Source: Nelumbo lutea (Eukaryota; Streptophyta; Magnoliopsida; Proteales; Nelumbonaceae). From it: a DNA stretch of 64,000 bases. Both the position numbers and the translations under genes were made by a program. Under the pieces are notes generated by a model. The model did not search any database and was not told the DNA's origin. It saw only the letters and a program-made list of their open reading frames with translations. Shown here piece by piece: positions 1 to 11,484 of the stretch. Each line of letters starts with the position of its first letter. Position 1 is the stretch's first letter. Where the stretch lies: assembly GCA_022828595.1 (NCBI GenBank), contig JAKGHH010000004.1:78892270-78956269 (forward strand). Reading direction: 5' to 3'.

Positions 1-715
1 GATGAGATAGGGGTGTCTTCCTATAATACCATATGAGAGATAAAAGAGGAGAGGGTATTCAATCTTTTGCTGATTAGAAGAGTGAAGAGGGATCAGGTCG
101 GTGAAAACAGGGTATACTTAAATTGAACAAACACCGATATCCGATTTTTGCAGTTTCGAAGAGTGAAGATGGATTAGGTTGGTGAAATAGAGCATACTTG
201 AAGTAAAGTAATGGTAATAACATAAAAATCTATAACCGTAGGTTTAGTTAATAGATCTAGTTTTTCAGTTTGGTAAGTAGAATATATTTGCAAAAGGGGA
301 AATAAGCTTTAAAAATATAATAATAAAAAGTGAAAAATAAATAAAAGGAAAATATTAAAAAATATAAAATTACGAAAGATGCAAAGAAAGCAAAAAATAT
401 ATTTAAGGAGGTTTCTCGATACTACGCTTTTCATTTGTTTTGCTTATTATGCTTTTTATAAATTGAATAATTGCTTATTTGTGCTTGCTGTTATACTTAT
501 GTGGACCCCACCTATTGGACTCGGGAGATGGGTGCCTAATCCCTTTCCCCTCGTCTTACCTGGTAGAATCACTGCCTTGGGATTTGGAGTCACTATTAAA
601 TCGTACATGTTTTTTGATGTTGGTCTTGAAGGTCCCATCACCTCCAATTCCATATTTGATGGGTGGCGACTCCATTTCCGGCCCAAGTGACAAGTGAGCC
701 GTTTTTCGACGCTCA
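1..715 (+). mobile_element. 3' part of a Tat/Ogre-like gypsy LTR (copy 1), cut by the window edge
   Basis: This stretch is nearly collinear with 36505-37211, and its last 250 bases recur in shorter form at 9240-9515 and 17632-17850, so it is one end of an interspersed repeat. It ends in GACGCTCA at 708-715 and is followed by a primer-binding-site-like sequence, which marks the 3' end of a long terminal repeat. The LTR looks long, about 2.5 kb when pieced together from the copies in this window. Short open frames here (for example 379-690) are repeat sequence, not genes. The assignment to the Tat/Ogre branch rests on LTR length, primer site and the A-rich leader, and is an inference. Confidence 0.7.
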
Positions 716-2130
716 TAGACTAGCAACTCCACCGGGGACTTCTTGGACTATAGGTGGGGCCTACATGGGGCCCATTTGGCTTAATAGCCTTTTCTTGTAT
801 ATATGCATGCTTCTTTGTTGCTTTTCGTTCGTTAGAATAATTATTGCTTATTTCTTGCTGATTTGTAGATAGTTGCTTATTGTTTTATTTCTGAAATTCC
901 TTATTTGTCTATGCCCACTCTACACACACCATTTGCATTAGATTTTAGCATCCTATTTACTATTAGGAGGGGGGTCAATAGGTGCTAGGACATTTGGACC
1001 GTACTGACAACCCACAAACCAGCCATCAATCAGAGAAGCCCGTTTGTTCGATGGGTGGAGGTTTGAAGGCTGGCAACCTTGTTGGAACCTTAAGTCTAGG
1101 TGTCAAATTCTCCCTCATGTTTCACGTGTCAGCCTAGTCAGTTAGGATGTCAGCTACCTTTGCTTTGTTTTCTTGCGTGCCCTTGTGGGGCCCACATCAA
1201 ATAACAACATAAATAAAAATTGTTAAAAAGATAAAAAGTCAAGAGTCCAAAAAAAAGTAAAACCAAATATTAAAAAAATAAAATATATAATAAAATAAAA
1301 AAATAATAAAAACAAAAAGGTAAAAACAAAAAACAACAAAAGGAATAATAAGGTGAAAGAGAAAAACAAATCAAATATACATAAAAGAAAATAAAAAAAA
1401 CAAATAAAAAAATTCCAAAAAAGTGAAATAGAAAATAAAAGAGAAAAAGGGGTAAAAAAGAAAGAAAAAAAAACAGAAAAAATTAAAAATCAAAATTCCC
1501 ATTAAAAAAGAAAAAAAAATTGAAATCACATAAAGAGTCAAAATTATAATAATAAATCCAAAAAATTAAAGAAAGTACTTCGGGCTCTAACTTGTGACCA
1601 TTTGAGTTCAAATCTAGCTTTGTTTATTTCAAGTTAGGAATAATTGAATTTGCTTTTAAAGTCCTTTGATGTTTTCCAAATGCCAATCCTGGATTTTACT
1701 ATCAGATTTAATAAAATATTTTAGTTAGTTGTTCTAGTTTAAAAGGTCTATCTGGATCTCCTGTCTTTCTAATTTAATAAAATCTGTTGTTTCCCCTCTT
1801 TTCTCTGTTCTCTGTGCTTTGATTGCTGATTTAGCTTTGTCTTAGGCTCTCACCTCTGTCATTCATGTTAAGTTTTTTAACTATATGGATGAGAATGACA
1901 CCAACGCTTATGGTCCTTTGCCCTTGGGATGAATTTGAGTTTGAAACACTTTTGCCTAGGAGACTTTGAGGATAATTTTGGATCAGTTTTTATGTCATCG
2001 ACCATTTAAATCCTTTGAAATTCACTATGCCAGAGTTAGTGTGGCCAGTCCATACCCAATTATCAGATTGTGCCCTTTAAGGTAAGAGCTGTTACTTCCT
2101 TTTCAAGAATGACTTTCTATTTAGTAGGTC
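716..2130 (+). mobile_element. Leader of Tat/Ogre-like element copy 1: primer binding site plus A-rich tract
   Basis: Directly after the LTR end, 720-739 reads like the primer binding site of Tat/Ogre elements (core CAACTCCACCGGGGAC), which family knowledge links to a tRNA-Arg primer. The region runs collinear with 37212-38575, including a strongly A-rich stretch at about 1200-1570 made of short A runs broken by G and C. Similarity to copy 2 stops near 2130. No gag or pol reading frame is present, so this is a non-autonomous or gutted element. Confidence 0.65.
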
Positions 2131-2980
2131 ATGACTTTTGAGCAGAACTTCAGTAGAGCAGGTGCGCCATTTGTATGCCCATACATTTAATTAAGACAAT
2201 TTACTTTTCAAAGAGTAAGGGCTTTCTTCTCTTTCTGGTTATTTCAGACTTGGATACAGGTTGAAAATACCTAGCATTAACTCTTAGGCCATTTGTCTTG
2301 ATGGGGTAGATGTTGTGGTTATCCCTGAATTTTGCACTTAAGAAAATGCGGATTTGTTGATAGAGATAACAAGTATTGGACCTCAAGTTTTGTCCCAAAG
2401 TGAGATGTTGCGCTTGCATGCGATTTTTGAATTCAGTACCATAGTTCATTTTCTATTCTTTGGTTGCAAATGCATTCTTGGATTGTAAATCTGAGCCTAA
2501 GTTTTCTGGATTTGTTTTTTGTGTGAACTTGTGTTTAAGTTTTGAAGCCATGTTTATAAGGGTTGATTTGATATCTGGTTTCAATGATAATCCATGACTC
2601 CCAAAATTTGTGCATGGATTGGTTAAAAATTTTTGGAATATGTGAGGAATTGAAACTTCGTTTTGTTTATTTGGTTTGATTTCTGTTTCATGGTTTAGTT
2701 AATGAGCTATGCTTTGAGCTGTAGTTGTGGGTAATATTTTTCGAGGTTTCTTTATGGTCTAGCCTCGATATAGCACAATAAGGAATTTGTAGGCCATGGA
2801 ATCACATGTTTAAATTCGATTGTCGTGGTTTTATCTATGAATTTGTTTGCTGTGGAATTGTTGCCTTGAAGATGGTGGATAGTTGCAAGAATTGTTGCCT
2901 TGGTTTTATCACATGATTACAGTTTGTTCTTTTTCCTGTTTCCTTTGTGCCTCCATCAACGGAGCCGATTAAAAGAGACC
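2131..2980. other. Unassigned stretch between leader and LTR piece of element copy 1
   Basis: No second copy is in the window and no reading frame is longer than about 80 codons. By position it is probably residual internal sequence of the flanking gypsy element. I see no gene here. Confidence 0.4.
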
Positions 2981-3902
2981 GAATCCCGGTTTGACCTCCC
3001 TTAGACCCGTTTTGACCAACGTTTTCCTTAATTATAAACTTTCCCTTAATGTTTATAGAATTACACAAATTCCCCTAGCGCCATTTAAAAGAGACCGATT
3101 CCATCATTTTCGCCCTAAGGCAGAGAAAGGGGAAGAGAGGAATGTTTATCATCTTTAACCTTCGAACCCAAAGCAGAGGGGTAGCGACTAGAGATTCGTC
3201 TTCCTCCGAAACCTTCCGCCCTCTTATTCTCCGATCCTTCTCTTGTGCTCTCCACCTCCCTCACTATCTTCTCTCTCGCCGGTGAGCTGTTGTTCACCTT
3301 CTCCTCAGTCGAAAATAGGGGACTTGCAGCGGCGATTTTCTCCCCTTCATTTGCACTCGAATCCACTAAAAACCCTACCGTTTGGTCACCAGTTAGCCCT
3401 TCGTCCCACGTCGCTTTTTTATCATTTGGTCACCAGTTAGCCCCCTCCCTTTAGTTTCATCCTCACCGCTGGCGGAGCGTAGCCTGCGGTAGCATCAACG
3501 GTAAATTTAAACGTGAATCACCGGAGGCATCATCTTCACATCGTTCTCCCGATCGCAATCAGTGTTTTCTGTAACTGTCTGAAAGCAAATCCATCGAAAC
3601 GAGTTGAGATTCCCCCGCAGCAGCGATTGATTCCAGGCCGACATATAGTAAATCTCGTCATTCTCTCCCACATTAGTTTCTCCTTTAGTTCTTTTTTTTT
3701 GTCATTGTCTTTGTTTGATATTTGAATCGATTGCGAGTTGAGAGGAGTGAGGTTCGGCGGAGCTAGTAATCGACTCCGTTGAACCAGCTCCCATAGGTTT
3801 CAGCTCTAGTTATGTTTTTTTTTTCGTTTTTTGATTTATTGCTATTTTTTTATCACTGATTTATTTTGATGATAATTTCTTTCATGGTGGAACTATGGTA
3901 TG
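2981..3902 (+). mobile_element. Middle portion of the Tat/Ogre-like LTR (copy 1, truncated 3' LTR)
   Basis: Positions 2981-3400 match 45112-45390, and about 3255-3902 match 35753-36405. Within the reconstructed LTR this lies between the LTR start (seen at 44282) and the part seen at 1-715. The order LTR end, leader, LTR middle across 1-3902 fits one element with most of its interior deleted. The match breaks at 3902. Open frames at 3115-3366 and 3243-3725 are LTR sequence. Confidence 0.65.
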
Positions 3903-4913
3903 AAAAGAAGCAGATAGAGTCAACTCGATGCAGAACAGGTTCAAATCCGTTGCCGCTCTACTTCTTTGTGAAGTAGATGAACACCGTCACCAAGTTGAAC
4001 TCTTCATCAGACTTGAAAACCGTCACCAGATTGAACTGTTCGTCTTCTTCACAGAGAAGTAGAGCGGCGACAGATCTGATCACTCTCACCAAGTTGGAGC
4101 AGAAGTTGGACCATTGAATCGACTCTCTTGAGCTTGGAGCGTTTGGAGTCGTTGGTGCTGAACACTGTTCCCGCATTGTTCACCGCCACTGTTCGTAGAC
4201 CTTGGCTTTCCACTCTCCAACGGTCTCCGTTCTCTCTTGCCTTCTCCAGTTCCTTCTCCCTACCAGCTAGCCTTGGTAACGTCCAAGGCGCTAAACACTC
4301 ATCTACGGACATAGCCCATACCCAATAGGAGGAAAGAAGTTGTCTCTGTTTCGGTGGTCGCCAATCCTTGGGAGGAATTGCAGGTGCAAAGGAACTCGAA
4401 GGTGGAGGGTAAGAGCGGTTGGACTTCTGCTTCATGCCTGGTGTTTGGAAACGCTCAGGGAGTTGGGAAATGCCACTACGAGTTTCGTTGGAGTAGTAGA
4501 GGAGAACCTTTACTGGAGGGACCTCGAGGCTGTGAAGCTACTGATCTGGGCGGGAGCACCGCATGAGATACTTAAGGCTCTAACAATGGAACTTCTCGGG
4601 GAAACCTTCGTTGTTAGCTTCATGGTAGAAGGTCTGGAGTCACTGGTCTTATGACATGCTTTAGGGCTCCGTTGGATTGAAGTGGAAGAAGAGTTTAAAG
4701 GTTCAGGGCAGCTAAAGGCGGGCGGCGACGGTTCTGGTATTGGGGCTCAAGAGGGGAGAGAAAGACCTCAGGTGGGTGAAAGAGTAAAGGGAAGATCCCA
4801 TTGGCGTTGGAGGATGAGACGTCACCGATCTGGTTCGGGTGTTTCCAGGTGCTCTTCCCTAGCCGAGAATGAAGATGGGTCATTGCTGTTATTGGAATTG
4901 AGGGAGGTGTCAG
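3903..4913. other. No recognised gene; contains a short inverted repeat
   Basis: Several overlapping frames of 60-128 codons occur on both strands (longest 4049-4435, minus), but none resembles a family I recognise and opposite-strand frames overlap. An inverted repeat of about 22 bases pairs about 3951-3972 with about 4051-4072. Local GC is higher than the surroundings, so a captured gene fragment is possible but not supported. Confidence 0.3.
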
Positions 4914-5205
4914 GGGATCGATGATATTGACTCAAATGCTAATGCGTTCAAACGAGGAATTGAAGTTTGGGCCGTCGCTATCATCTGCTCATTCCAGCCA
5001 TACACGAAGGTGGAAACAGGGGATCGATGATGTGCTAGGGAAGCTGGAGTATCGAAATCGCCTGGTATAAGTAACAATAACAGAGGAACAATGAAAACGG
5101 AGGGGTTATTGAAGTAAAATGGACGAGAGAAAGCAGATCGCCGCTGCTGTGAGTTGCGGCAGCGGTGACAGAAACACAGAGCGCGAACGGGGGAAGTGAA
5201 GAATA
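4914..5205 (-). repeat. Left arm of an inverted repeat (partner 8018-8297)
   Basis: Read on the minus strand, this is closely similar to 8018-8297 on the plus strand over about 285 bases, including the TATACCAGGTGATTTCG region. The arms enclose about 2.8 kb containing the DUF642 fragment. Similarity stops near 4920 and 5205. Both arms encode a similar short peptide frame that I do not recognise. Confidence 0.8.
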
Positions 5206-5235
5206 TGATATGATCCATCTTTATTTATCTCTAAC

Positions 5236-5831
5236 GTCACCTGTACAATTTATGGTATTCAATGGTGGGGTGATTCAGACAACCTGCTGCTCAATGGTGG
5301 ATTTGTAGTGGGACCAGCTTTCCTCAATGATTCCACTGAGGGGATTCTACTTGATGCAGAACCAAGTCTCACTCTATCAGCATTACAGCAATGGTTTGTG
5401 ATAGGGACAGTGAAATACATAGACTCCAAAAACTACCAAGTTCCACAAGGCAAAGCTGCAGTTGAGCTTGTTTTGGAAGCTTCAGCTGGGATACAAACAA
5501 CAACAGAGCTCGATAAGGGTACGACCTATAACTTGGAATTTGTACTTGGAGATGCTTGTGTGGGAGATTTCATTTTGAGGGCACAAGCAGGATCTACGTC
5601 AATGAACTTCATGGAACCGGCTTGGCCCAAAGCTTCCTCATGACTTTCAAGGCGGATTCAGCTCTAACAAACATTAGCTTCGTTAGCCTAACCACGAGTC
5701 AGACAAGAGATTTTGTGTTTTGTGATCCTGTGATTGACAACGTGGTACTTCGTGCTTCATTTGGGCTCAAACCACAAATGCAGAGTTGGGTGCTATTTCT
5801 ATGCTTGGTTATCCTTGTAGATGTTGTATAG
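5236..5831 (+). pseudogene. DUF642 (cell-wall, GPI-anchor type) gene fragment, frameshifted
   Basis: Translation gives the C-terminal half of a plant DUF642 protein: an NLLLNGGF segment, then GPAFLNDSTEGILLD, a GTVKYIDSKNY strand, VPQGKAAVEL and YNLEFVLGDAC in one frame. From about 5610 the similarity moves to another frame (TFKADSALTNISFVS, then VIDNVVLRAS) and ends in a hydrophobic tail with the stop at 5829-5831. The family is secreted and binds cell-wall polysaccharide; the hydrophobic end fits a GPI-anchor signal. A short deletion near 5605-5615 explains the frame change. There is no N-terminal half, start codon or signal peptide, so it cannot make the normal protein. It sits between two inverted-repeat arms, which suggests transport by a mobile element. 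Confidence 0.75.
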
Positions 5832-7109
5832 ATTATTGAGAAGTAGAGCCAAATCTGAATCTGTTTTACCACTTATTATTATATATATTACTGTTTTTTT
5901 TTTTACAAGTTGTTCCTTGTAAGTTGTAACTGAATAATTTGATTTTGAGAACTTGGGTAAAGCATAGCTGGCCTGATTCCTTTGCCTGTAGAGATTGATT
6001 GGATCTCATAGGTCCAAAAACTTTTTATAAGTTGCACTCCTTCAAAGGTTCTGATGGATTGATTGAAAGAGAATGATTGGTTTAGCAGTTGGCTAATGGA
6101 CTTTCAATAGTTCTGGGTTTTGGACAAAACAAGTGTCTTGATAATGCGTTATTGATAATGCGTTAATGTGGATTAACGAGGTCCCCACTGAAGGAGTGGA
6201 GGGGCAGGGTATTAGATATAAATGAGTAGTTCTATACATTGAGGCCCTGTTTGGGTACCAGTAAGGAAAATCGTAATGTTCTTCAGTTTCAAACAAATCT
6301 AAAATCTGAACTAATTTCATCGCATGGTTCTGTTACCAGTCATCAGGATCCATCTTCGATAGTGAATCTATGGGGTATAGGAATAAAAATAATTTCGTTT
6401 CATGTAGCGCCTTAACTCTAAACAACGTGTGCTGAAAGCCTGAAACATGGTGGTTATCTTTCGTTTCAGAATTTTAGGGACCATGAAATTTATTAGAGAA
6501 AAACTGAGGGGAAAAAAGAACGATGATTCAATTATCTGCTCTCTCATTAAGTCATGATTCATGAGTGCACTACCCTATTTATTACTCATTAGTTAGATAA
6601 TTCAGACAAGTTCTGGAATTTTAGTCCATCATAGTGCATTCTTGTTATATGAACCCATATCCTCTCTGCACTTGCTCACCCCTTCCATCAACTTGCTTTT
6701 GCTTCGCTTTATCGTTTAGCTCATTGGTATCTGCACACACAACCAGATCAGACTATCTCAGAGATAGATTTTCAGTATGTTGCTGCCTGGACATCCACCT
6801 CTTAGAATTTATGATCTTATTGCATCTGTCAGTTACTTTCATGATCAGGGGTGTAAAAATTTGCATCAATATCGAAATGATCGAGTAACAATGAATATGA
6901 TGGCATTGGAGCTCGTCCTCTGTCATTATACTATTATAGCACCCAGAATTCAGATCGCTGTTCACAATACTTGATTGGCTTTAACTTTCCCAAAGGAAGT
7001 TGGTAACATGCTTGGCATATGGCTGTCAACCAAAGCCAAAGTTCCTATTTGGCACTCTGTAACACATTGCCTGATAGATTGCAAATTAAGCAATAAGCAA
7101 TAAGCATTT
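5832..7109. other. No gene seen; intergenic
   Basis: AT-rich sequence with only short frames. Around 6243-6310 there is a GGCCCTGTTTGGGTACC-type motif typical of plant MITE ends, without a clear partner. No coding similarity was recognised. Confidence 0.35.
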
Positions 7110-7375
7110 AGCAATAATAAAACCACAAACAAATTAAGCAACTCAACAAACCCATAAATGATTTTACATAAGAGAAGAAGAAATAATTAACCCAGAAATG
7201 ACTTTACATAAGAGAAAAAAATAACTTAGAAACAAATTAACCCAAAAATGATTTTTTAAGAGAAAAAATAACCCATAAACAAATTAATCCAGAAATGATT
7301 TTAAATAAGAGAAGAAAAATAACCCAGAAATAATTTTACATGAGAAAAAAATTAACCCAGAAATGATTTTATTAT
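7110..7375. repeat. Degenerate A-rich minisatellite
   Basis: About five to six imperfect units repeat a core like ACCCAGAAATGATTTTACAT followed by an AAGAGAA tract, with units of roughly 40-55 bases and many small indels. Non-coding. Confidence 0.7.
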
Positions 7376-7489
7376 TGTTCTGTTCTAAAATATACCCGTT
7401 GCAGATAAAGTCATTGATGCCTTAAAACCACCACAGATGAAAGCCGTTGCAGATGAAGTCGTAGAAGCACAAAGTTGCAGATGAAGCCG

Positions 7490-7680
7490 TTGATGCCTTT
7501 TACCTTTTGGGGTTTCAGTTGCAGATGAACCACCGTAGGGAGAAAAGCACTAAACCTCTGTCACCGACCACCGGAAGAAGTTTGCCTTCGCCAGTAATGC
7601 CTTTGCCTTTTGGGGTTTCAGTTGTAGATGAACCACCGTAAGGAGAGAAACATTAAATCTCTGTCGCTGATCGCCGGTTG
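7490..7680 (+). repeat. Two-copy direct repeat of about 105 bp
   Basis: The segment starting ATGCCTTTTACCTTTTGGGG at about 7492 recurs from about 7597 with scattered substitutions, each copy including a GATGAACCACCGTA core. No function evident. Confidence 0.75.
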
Positions 7681-8017
7681 GAGAGGATGGCATAACGAAA
7701 AGTTTGGGTGGAGAATGGAGAGACGCGAAAAAAAAGAGAATGAAAGGTTTTTCACAAAAATACTTTGGATGGTTAACGACGTTCGTATTAAACGCCCGTT
7801 TACCTTTCCCGCATGAGTGAGGAATGCACACGCGTTTATGGACGCGTGTCATCTTCTCATAATGTTTGAAGGATGTTCGAACCATCACGCTTTGACTGAA
7901 GCCGAACCCAAACAAAGCGGCGGCAAGAAATAGAAGCAACAAATCTGCCCTTCCCTCCTCACATCACTCGATCTCCTTCTCTCCCTCCTTTCTTGTTCAC
8001 TTCTTCTTCTTCTTCTT

Positions 8018-8297
8018 CTTCACTTCCGTCGTTCGCTCTCTGTGTTTCTGTCACCGCTGCTGCAACTCACAGCTGCGGCGATCTGCTTTCTCTCGTCCGT
8101 TTTACCTCATTAACCCCTCTATTTTCATTGTTCCTCTGTTATTGTTACTTATACCAGGTGATTTCGGTACTCCAGCTTCCCTAGCACATCATCGATCCCC
8201 TGTTTCCACCTTCGTGTATGGCTGGGATGAGCAGAAGATAGTGACGGCCCAAACTTCTATTCCTCGTTTGAATGCATTAGCCTTTGAGTCGATATCT
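8018..8297 (+). repeat. Right arm of the inverted repeat (partner 4914-5205)
   Basis: Matches 4914-5205 in opposite orientation. A TTATACCAG/G splice-acceptor-like site lies at about 8150-8159. The frame continues to about 8390 past the repeat boundary, so this arm may keep more of the source locus. No family recognised. Confidence 0.8.
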
Positions 8298-9239
8298 CCA
8301 CCGTCGAACCTCTTGGTCACAAGCCGATCCGGCATTTCAATTCGAAGAAAGCAACCTAGAAAAGGTAACTCGAAATCCCATTGCGGCACCTAATCTTAGG
8401 ACAAATCCGATACTGTAGTCACTTCACACAGCTGTAGTGGTTAGGTTTATTAGTTCAATATTTGGATCACTATTGAATAATAGCAAAAATTGGGTAGCCG
8501 AAGCTAGCGGTGAAGATCCTACCGAACTGGTTCTGTGAAGTCTAAAACTAGTTTAGATCTGCCATGACATTATCATTCCATGCTATAGAGATCATTTATC
8601 GTTTTTTTTTTTTTTTGTTTTGCAAGAGATGTCCACTTTGATTGTTTATACTCTTTCTCATTATGCCTTTATTTTCATAGAGATGAGATTTAGACTTGAA
8701 TGGTGACATTAATGAATTTCAAATTTCAGTGCTGTTTATTTTGCATTACCATTTCATTATTTGTTGTTTTTTGAACTTGTCGAGTGATTCAAAATTAGAC
8801 GATGTGTGAAGCTTGATCTCAACTGTAGTTTCGTTCAGACATGAAAAGGTTATTCACTGTTGCTCAAACTGAAGGGCTGTCAGGGATGATTTCCTAGGGA
8901 TTGTGGCAGAAGAATACCAAATTTCTAGGGCTAGATGACATGATTTAAATCAGGGATTAAAGGTGAACGGCTGAGGAGAGTTGTTAACCAATAAAAGATA
9001 ATAAATAAAATAAAAGATAAAAATAATAATAAGAAATAAAAAATAAATAAAAAGAAAGGAGAAAAATAAATGAAGCAATTAACAAACTTGACAGTAGATG
9101 TGAAGTGGGTAGATTAATTTTTCTACATTCATGCATACTTAGTTAACAAGGGGGGAGGATAAGTCCCTGAAAAGGGAAACAACAATAAAATCTGAAATAA
9201 AAAAGAGATATTTGTAAGTCGGGTTGATTCTCTAGTTTA
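8298..9239. other. No gene seen; intergenic
   Basis: Contains a run of about 15 T near 8602-8616 and an A-rich block of short AATAA motifs at 8990-9070. No coding similarity recognised. Confidence 0.35.
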
Positions 9240-9515
9240 ATTACTTGCTTGCATATTCCGTCTTTGTGCTTATTTGGAATACCATGTGGGCCCCACCTAT
9301 TGGACCCGGGAGAGGGGTGCCTAACCCCTTCCCTTTCCCATCCGAGTCTTACCTGGACTGGTTAGTCGGTGCTTCTGGCTTTGGAGTTACTAATAAATCA
9401 AAAGCGCTTTCCGATATAAATCCCGAAGGTCCCATCACCTCCTTTTCATTCACTTGATGGGTAGCAATTCTATTTCCAGCCTAAGTGGCAAGTGAGTTGT
9501 TTTTTCGACGCTCAT
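9240..9515 (+). mobile_element. Tat/Ogre-like LTR 3'-end fragment (third copy)
   Basis: Matches 450-715 and 36955-37211: the CCCCACCTATTGGAC block, GGGGTGCCTAACCC, a GATGGGT block and a terminal GACGCTCA. It stops at the LTR end with no primer binding site after it, so it is a truncated or solo LTR piece. Confidence 0.7.
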
Positions 9516-9596
9516 AGGCGATGATCTTCTTCCTCCACCCCTTCACCTCTCTTTATGGAACAACCAAAATCACTGCCGCCATTACAACTTCCAGCA

Positions 9597-9868
9597 GTGG
9601 CAGTGATCTTCCTCCGTCCTCTTCGTTGAAAGTTTTGATAAAGAGCGGGGGGGGGGGGGGAAGAGGGAGCCTACATTGTTGCTAGTGTGATCTTCAAGCT
9701 CTTTGGTTTCTCGGAAGAAGGTGAAGTGGCGATGAAGATAATGATTGCTAGTGTTAGAATCCATGTAGGGGAGTGGGGTACTGGGGTATTGGGGTACTTT
9801 GGAGAGGTTGATGGCTTTGAAGTGATGTTTGATCAGTGAGGTAGAAGAGAAACCTCCATAGGTTGTAG
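9597..9868 (+). repeat. Direct repeat copy A (partner 11301-11484)
   Basis: Shares with 11301-11484 the blocks CTTCGTTGAAAGT, a poly-G run (9648-9661), CCTACATTGTTGCT, CTTCAAGCTCTTTGGTTT and GATAATGATTGCTAGT, and ends in GGTTGTAG. Copy A holds about 100 bases (9755-9845) missing from the other copy. It abuts the broken LTR end at 9869. A minus-strand frame (9582-9920) spans it but is not recognised. Confidence 0.75.
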
Positions 9869-10123
9869 AGAAGAGATTTGAAAGAGAAGAGAGAGCAATG
9901 ATGCTGGCCGCCCTCTTCACTATTATTTATAGTCTGAAATAATAAAGAGTACAAAGACAAATATGCCCTTATAGGGCAGCTAACACATAAAACAACATAA
10001 AACAATTAAAATAATTGCTAGAAAAGGACCCAACAAGAGTGTTGTGGTCCCCACTTCTATCTAAATAATAAATAATAAAAAAACTACCACTATAGACTAC
10101 ATGATTTGTATAAAACCTCAACA
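9869..10123 (-). mobile_element. Truncated copia-1 LTR in inverted orientation
   Basis: The minus strand from 10123 starts TGTTGAGG, like the copia-1 LTRs at 12795 and 16394, and runs 255 bases before breaking at 9869. The bases outside its start (10124-10128) are the reverse complement of ACAAT, the target duplication of copia-1, so this piece was copied from the copia-1 insertion together with its flank. Confidence 0.85.
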
Positions 10124-11300
10124 ATTGTTATTACTTTTAATATAATTTTTTACTTTTTTATTGTTGTTCCTTTTTGATGGCTTATTCCCCTCCCTTTAGA
10201 TATTACCTAATTGTGAATAACAATGATTACCCGAACACACTTAAAAGAAACAAAATCTCGACAGGCCATGAATTGTTTTACAAACATTAGATGGCATCAA
10301 ATAATTGATGGATGAAATCTCCCTTCTGTGAATGATCTTTTCGATTTGTTACAGAACATAAATACATGACTGTTAATCAAGTTAGAATTCCTAACTCACA
10401 CCCAAACAACAATGTTTCTTCGCCAAACAACAACAATAGTGGATTGCTTGGTTAACATTGAACGGTATAATTTGAACTCATTGCAACTGATATCTTTATG
10501 ATGTTAACTGATCGAAAAGAGGGAAGGAGGGAGGGAAGATGTTTCTTTTGGTGTGATGCGACAATCGTCGTACTAGAGTATACCCAATGTAATAAGGAAC
10601 AACGAACGTATGTTTCTTTTGGTGTGAGCCTTCGCTGAAATTCTCTATGATCAATGACGAACAAAGGAGTTGTCGGAGTTACAGGGGCCACAGACGGGAA
10701 TGATGATTTGGATGACGATTAGTGATAGGGAGTTGATGTGAATAGAGGGAGAATGGTAGTAGTAGGCGAAATGAGTGGTCGAGCTACAGCAGATAAGAAA
10801 AACAATTCTATCATCGCCGTTGATCTAGGTGGAGCAACAGGCGGAGAAGAGGGAGGTGTCGAAGTTGAATAGGGCTGAAGGGCCATTGTATTATTGCAAG
10901 GATGGAGAAAATAAAAAGGGCAAATTTATTAGAGTACACCTAACAAAATATCCTACTCTAAGTTCCCTTATGACGCTTTACACGTGATACCACGTGTTTG
11001 ATTTAATTTTAAATTATACCCAAAATATCCATTCTAGCAAAGATCACTGTCTTCTCTATTCAAATCATCGGCGGCGACTAACTTTCCATCATCCTCCTTT
11101 CGACCTCTCTATTTTATGGTGCATTAACGACCACCACTGGTTCATTTTTGTTCTCCTACTAATTCAGGATTCTAAGGCCTCAAAGTCAAAAGACAAAATG
11201 AGCATCAATGTACCTCCGACTATCGAATTTCAAGTCTGGCTTGCCCTACCTAGCAGTTCTGAGCCCATTTCTACAAGTCTACAACCTGTGGAGGTTTCCT
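9869..11300 (-). repeat. Left arm of a ~3.2-kb imperfect palindrome
   Basis: Read on the minus strand this matches 11463-13036 almost throughout. Examples are the CACGTG-containing block at 10980-10995 against 11764-11780, and the block around 11070-11190 against 11560-11660. The outer 255 bases are copia LTR. Length differences come from a tandem duplication and a CT microsatellite in the right arm. Frames here (10452-10691, 10994-11398) are mirrored in the other arm and are not recognised proteins. Confidence 0.85.
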
Positions 11301-11484
11301 TTCTTCCTTCGCCCTCTTCATTGAAAGTGTTGATGTGGGGGGGGGGGGTAAGGGGAGGGAGAGGGAGAGGGAGAGGGAACCTACATTGTTGCTGGTGATC
11401 TTCAAGCTCTTTGGTTTATCAGAAAAATGTGAAGTGCCAATGAAGATAATGATTGCTAGTAAGGGAAACCTCCACAGGTTGTAG
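11301..11484 (+). repeat. Palindrome spacer: direct repeat copy B
   Basis: Unpaired centre of the palindrome (11301-11462) plus the first bases of the right arm. It repeats 9597-9868 in direct orientation but lacks about 100 internal bases. Contains a poly-G run at about 11338-11348 and GGGAGA repeats. Confidence 0.75.

Noticed and set aside
3243..3725. Ser/Pro-rich frames near 3243-3454 and 3513-3725, repeated at 35735-36213
   Set aside because: They lie in the LTR of an interspersed element and differ between copies by frame-breaking indels.
4049..4660. 128-codon minus-strand frame and 104-codon plus-strand frame
   Set aside because: They overlap on opposite strands, neither resembles a known protein, and no splice or start context supports them.
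9648..9661. Poly-G runs (also 11338-11348) as possible assembly gaps or telomere-like sequence
   Set aside because: Both occur at the same place within a direct repeat, so they are inherited features; no TTTAGGG-type telomere repeat is present.
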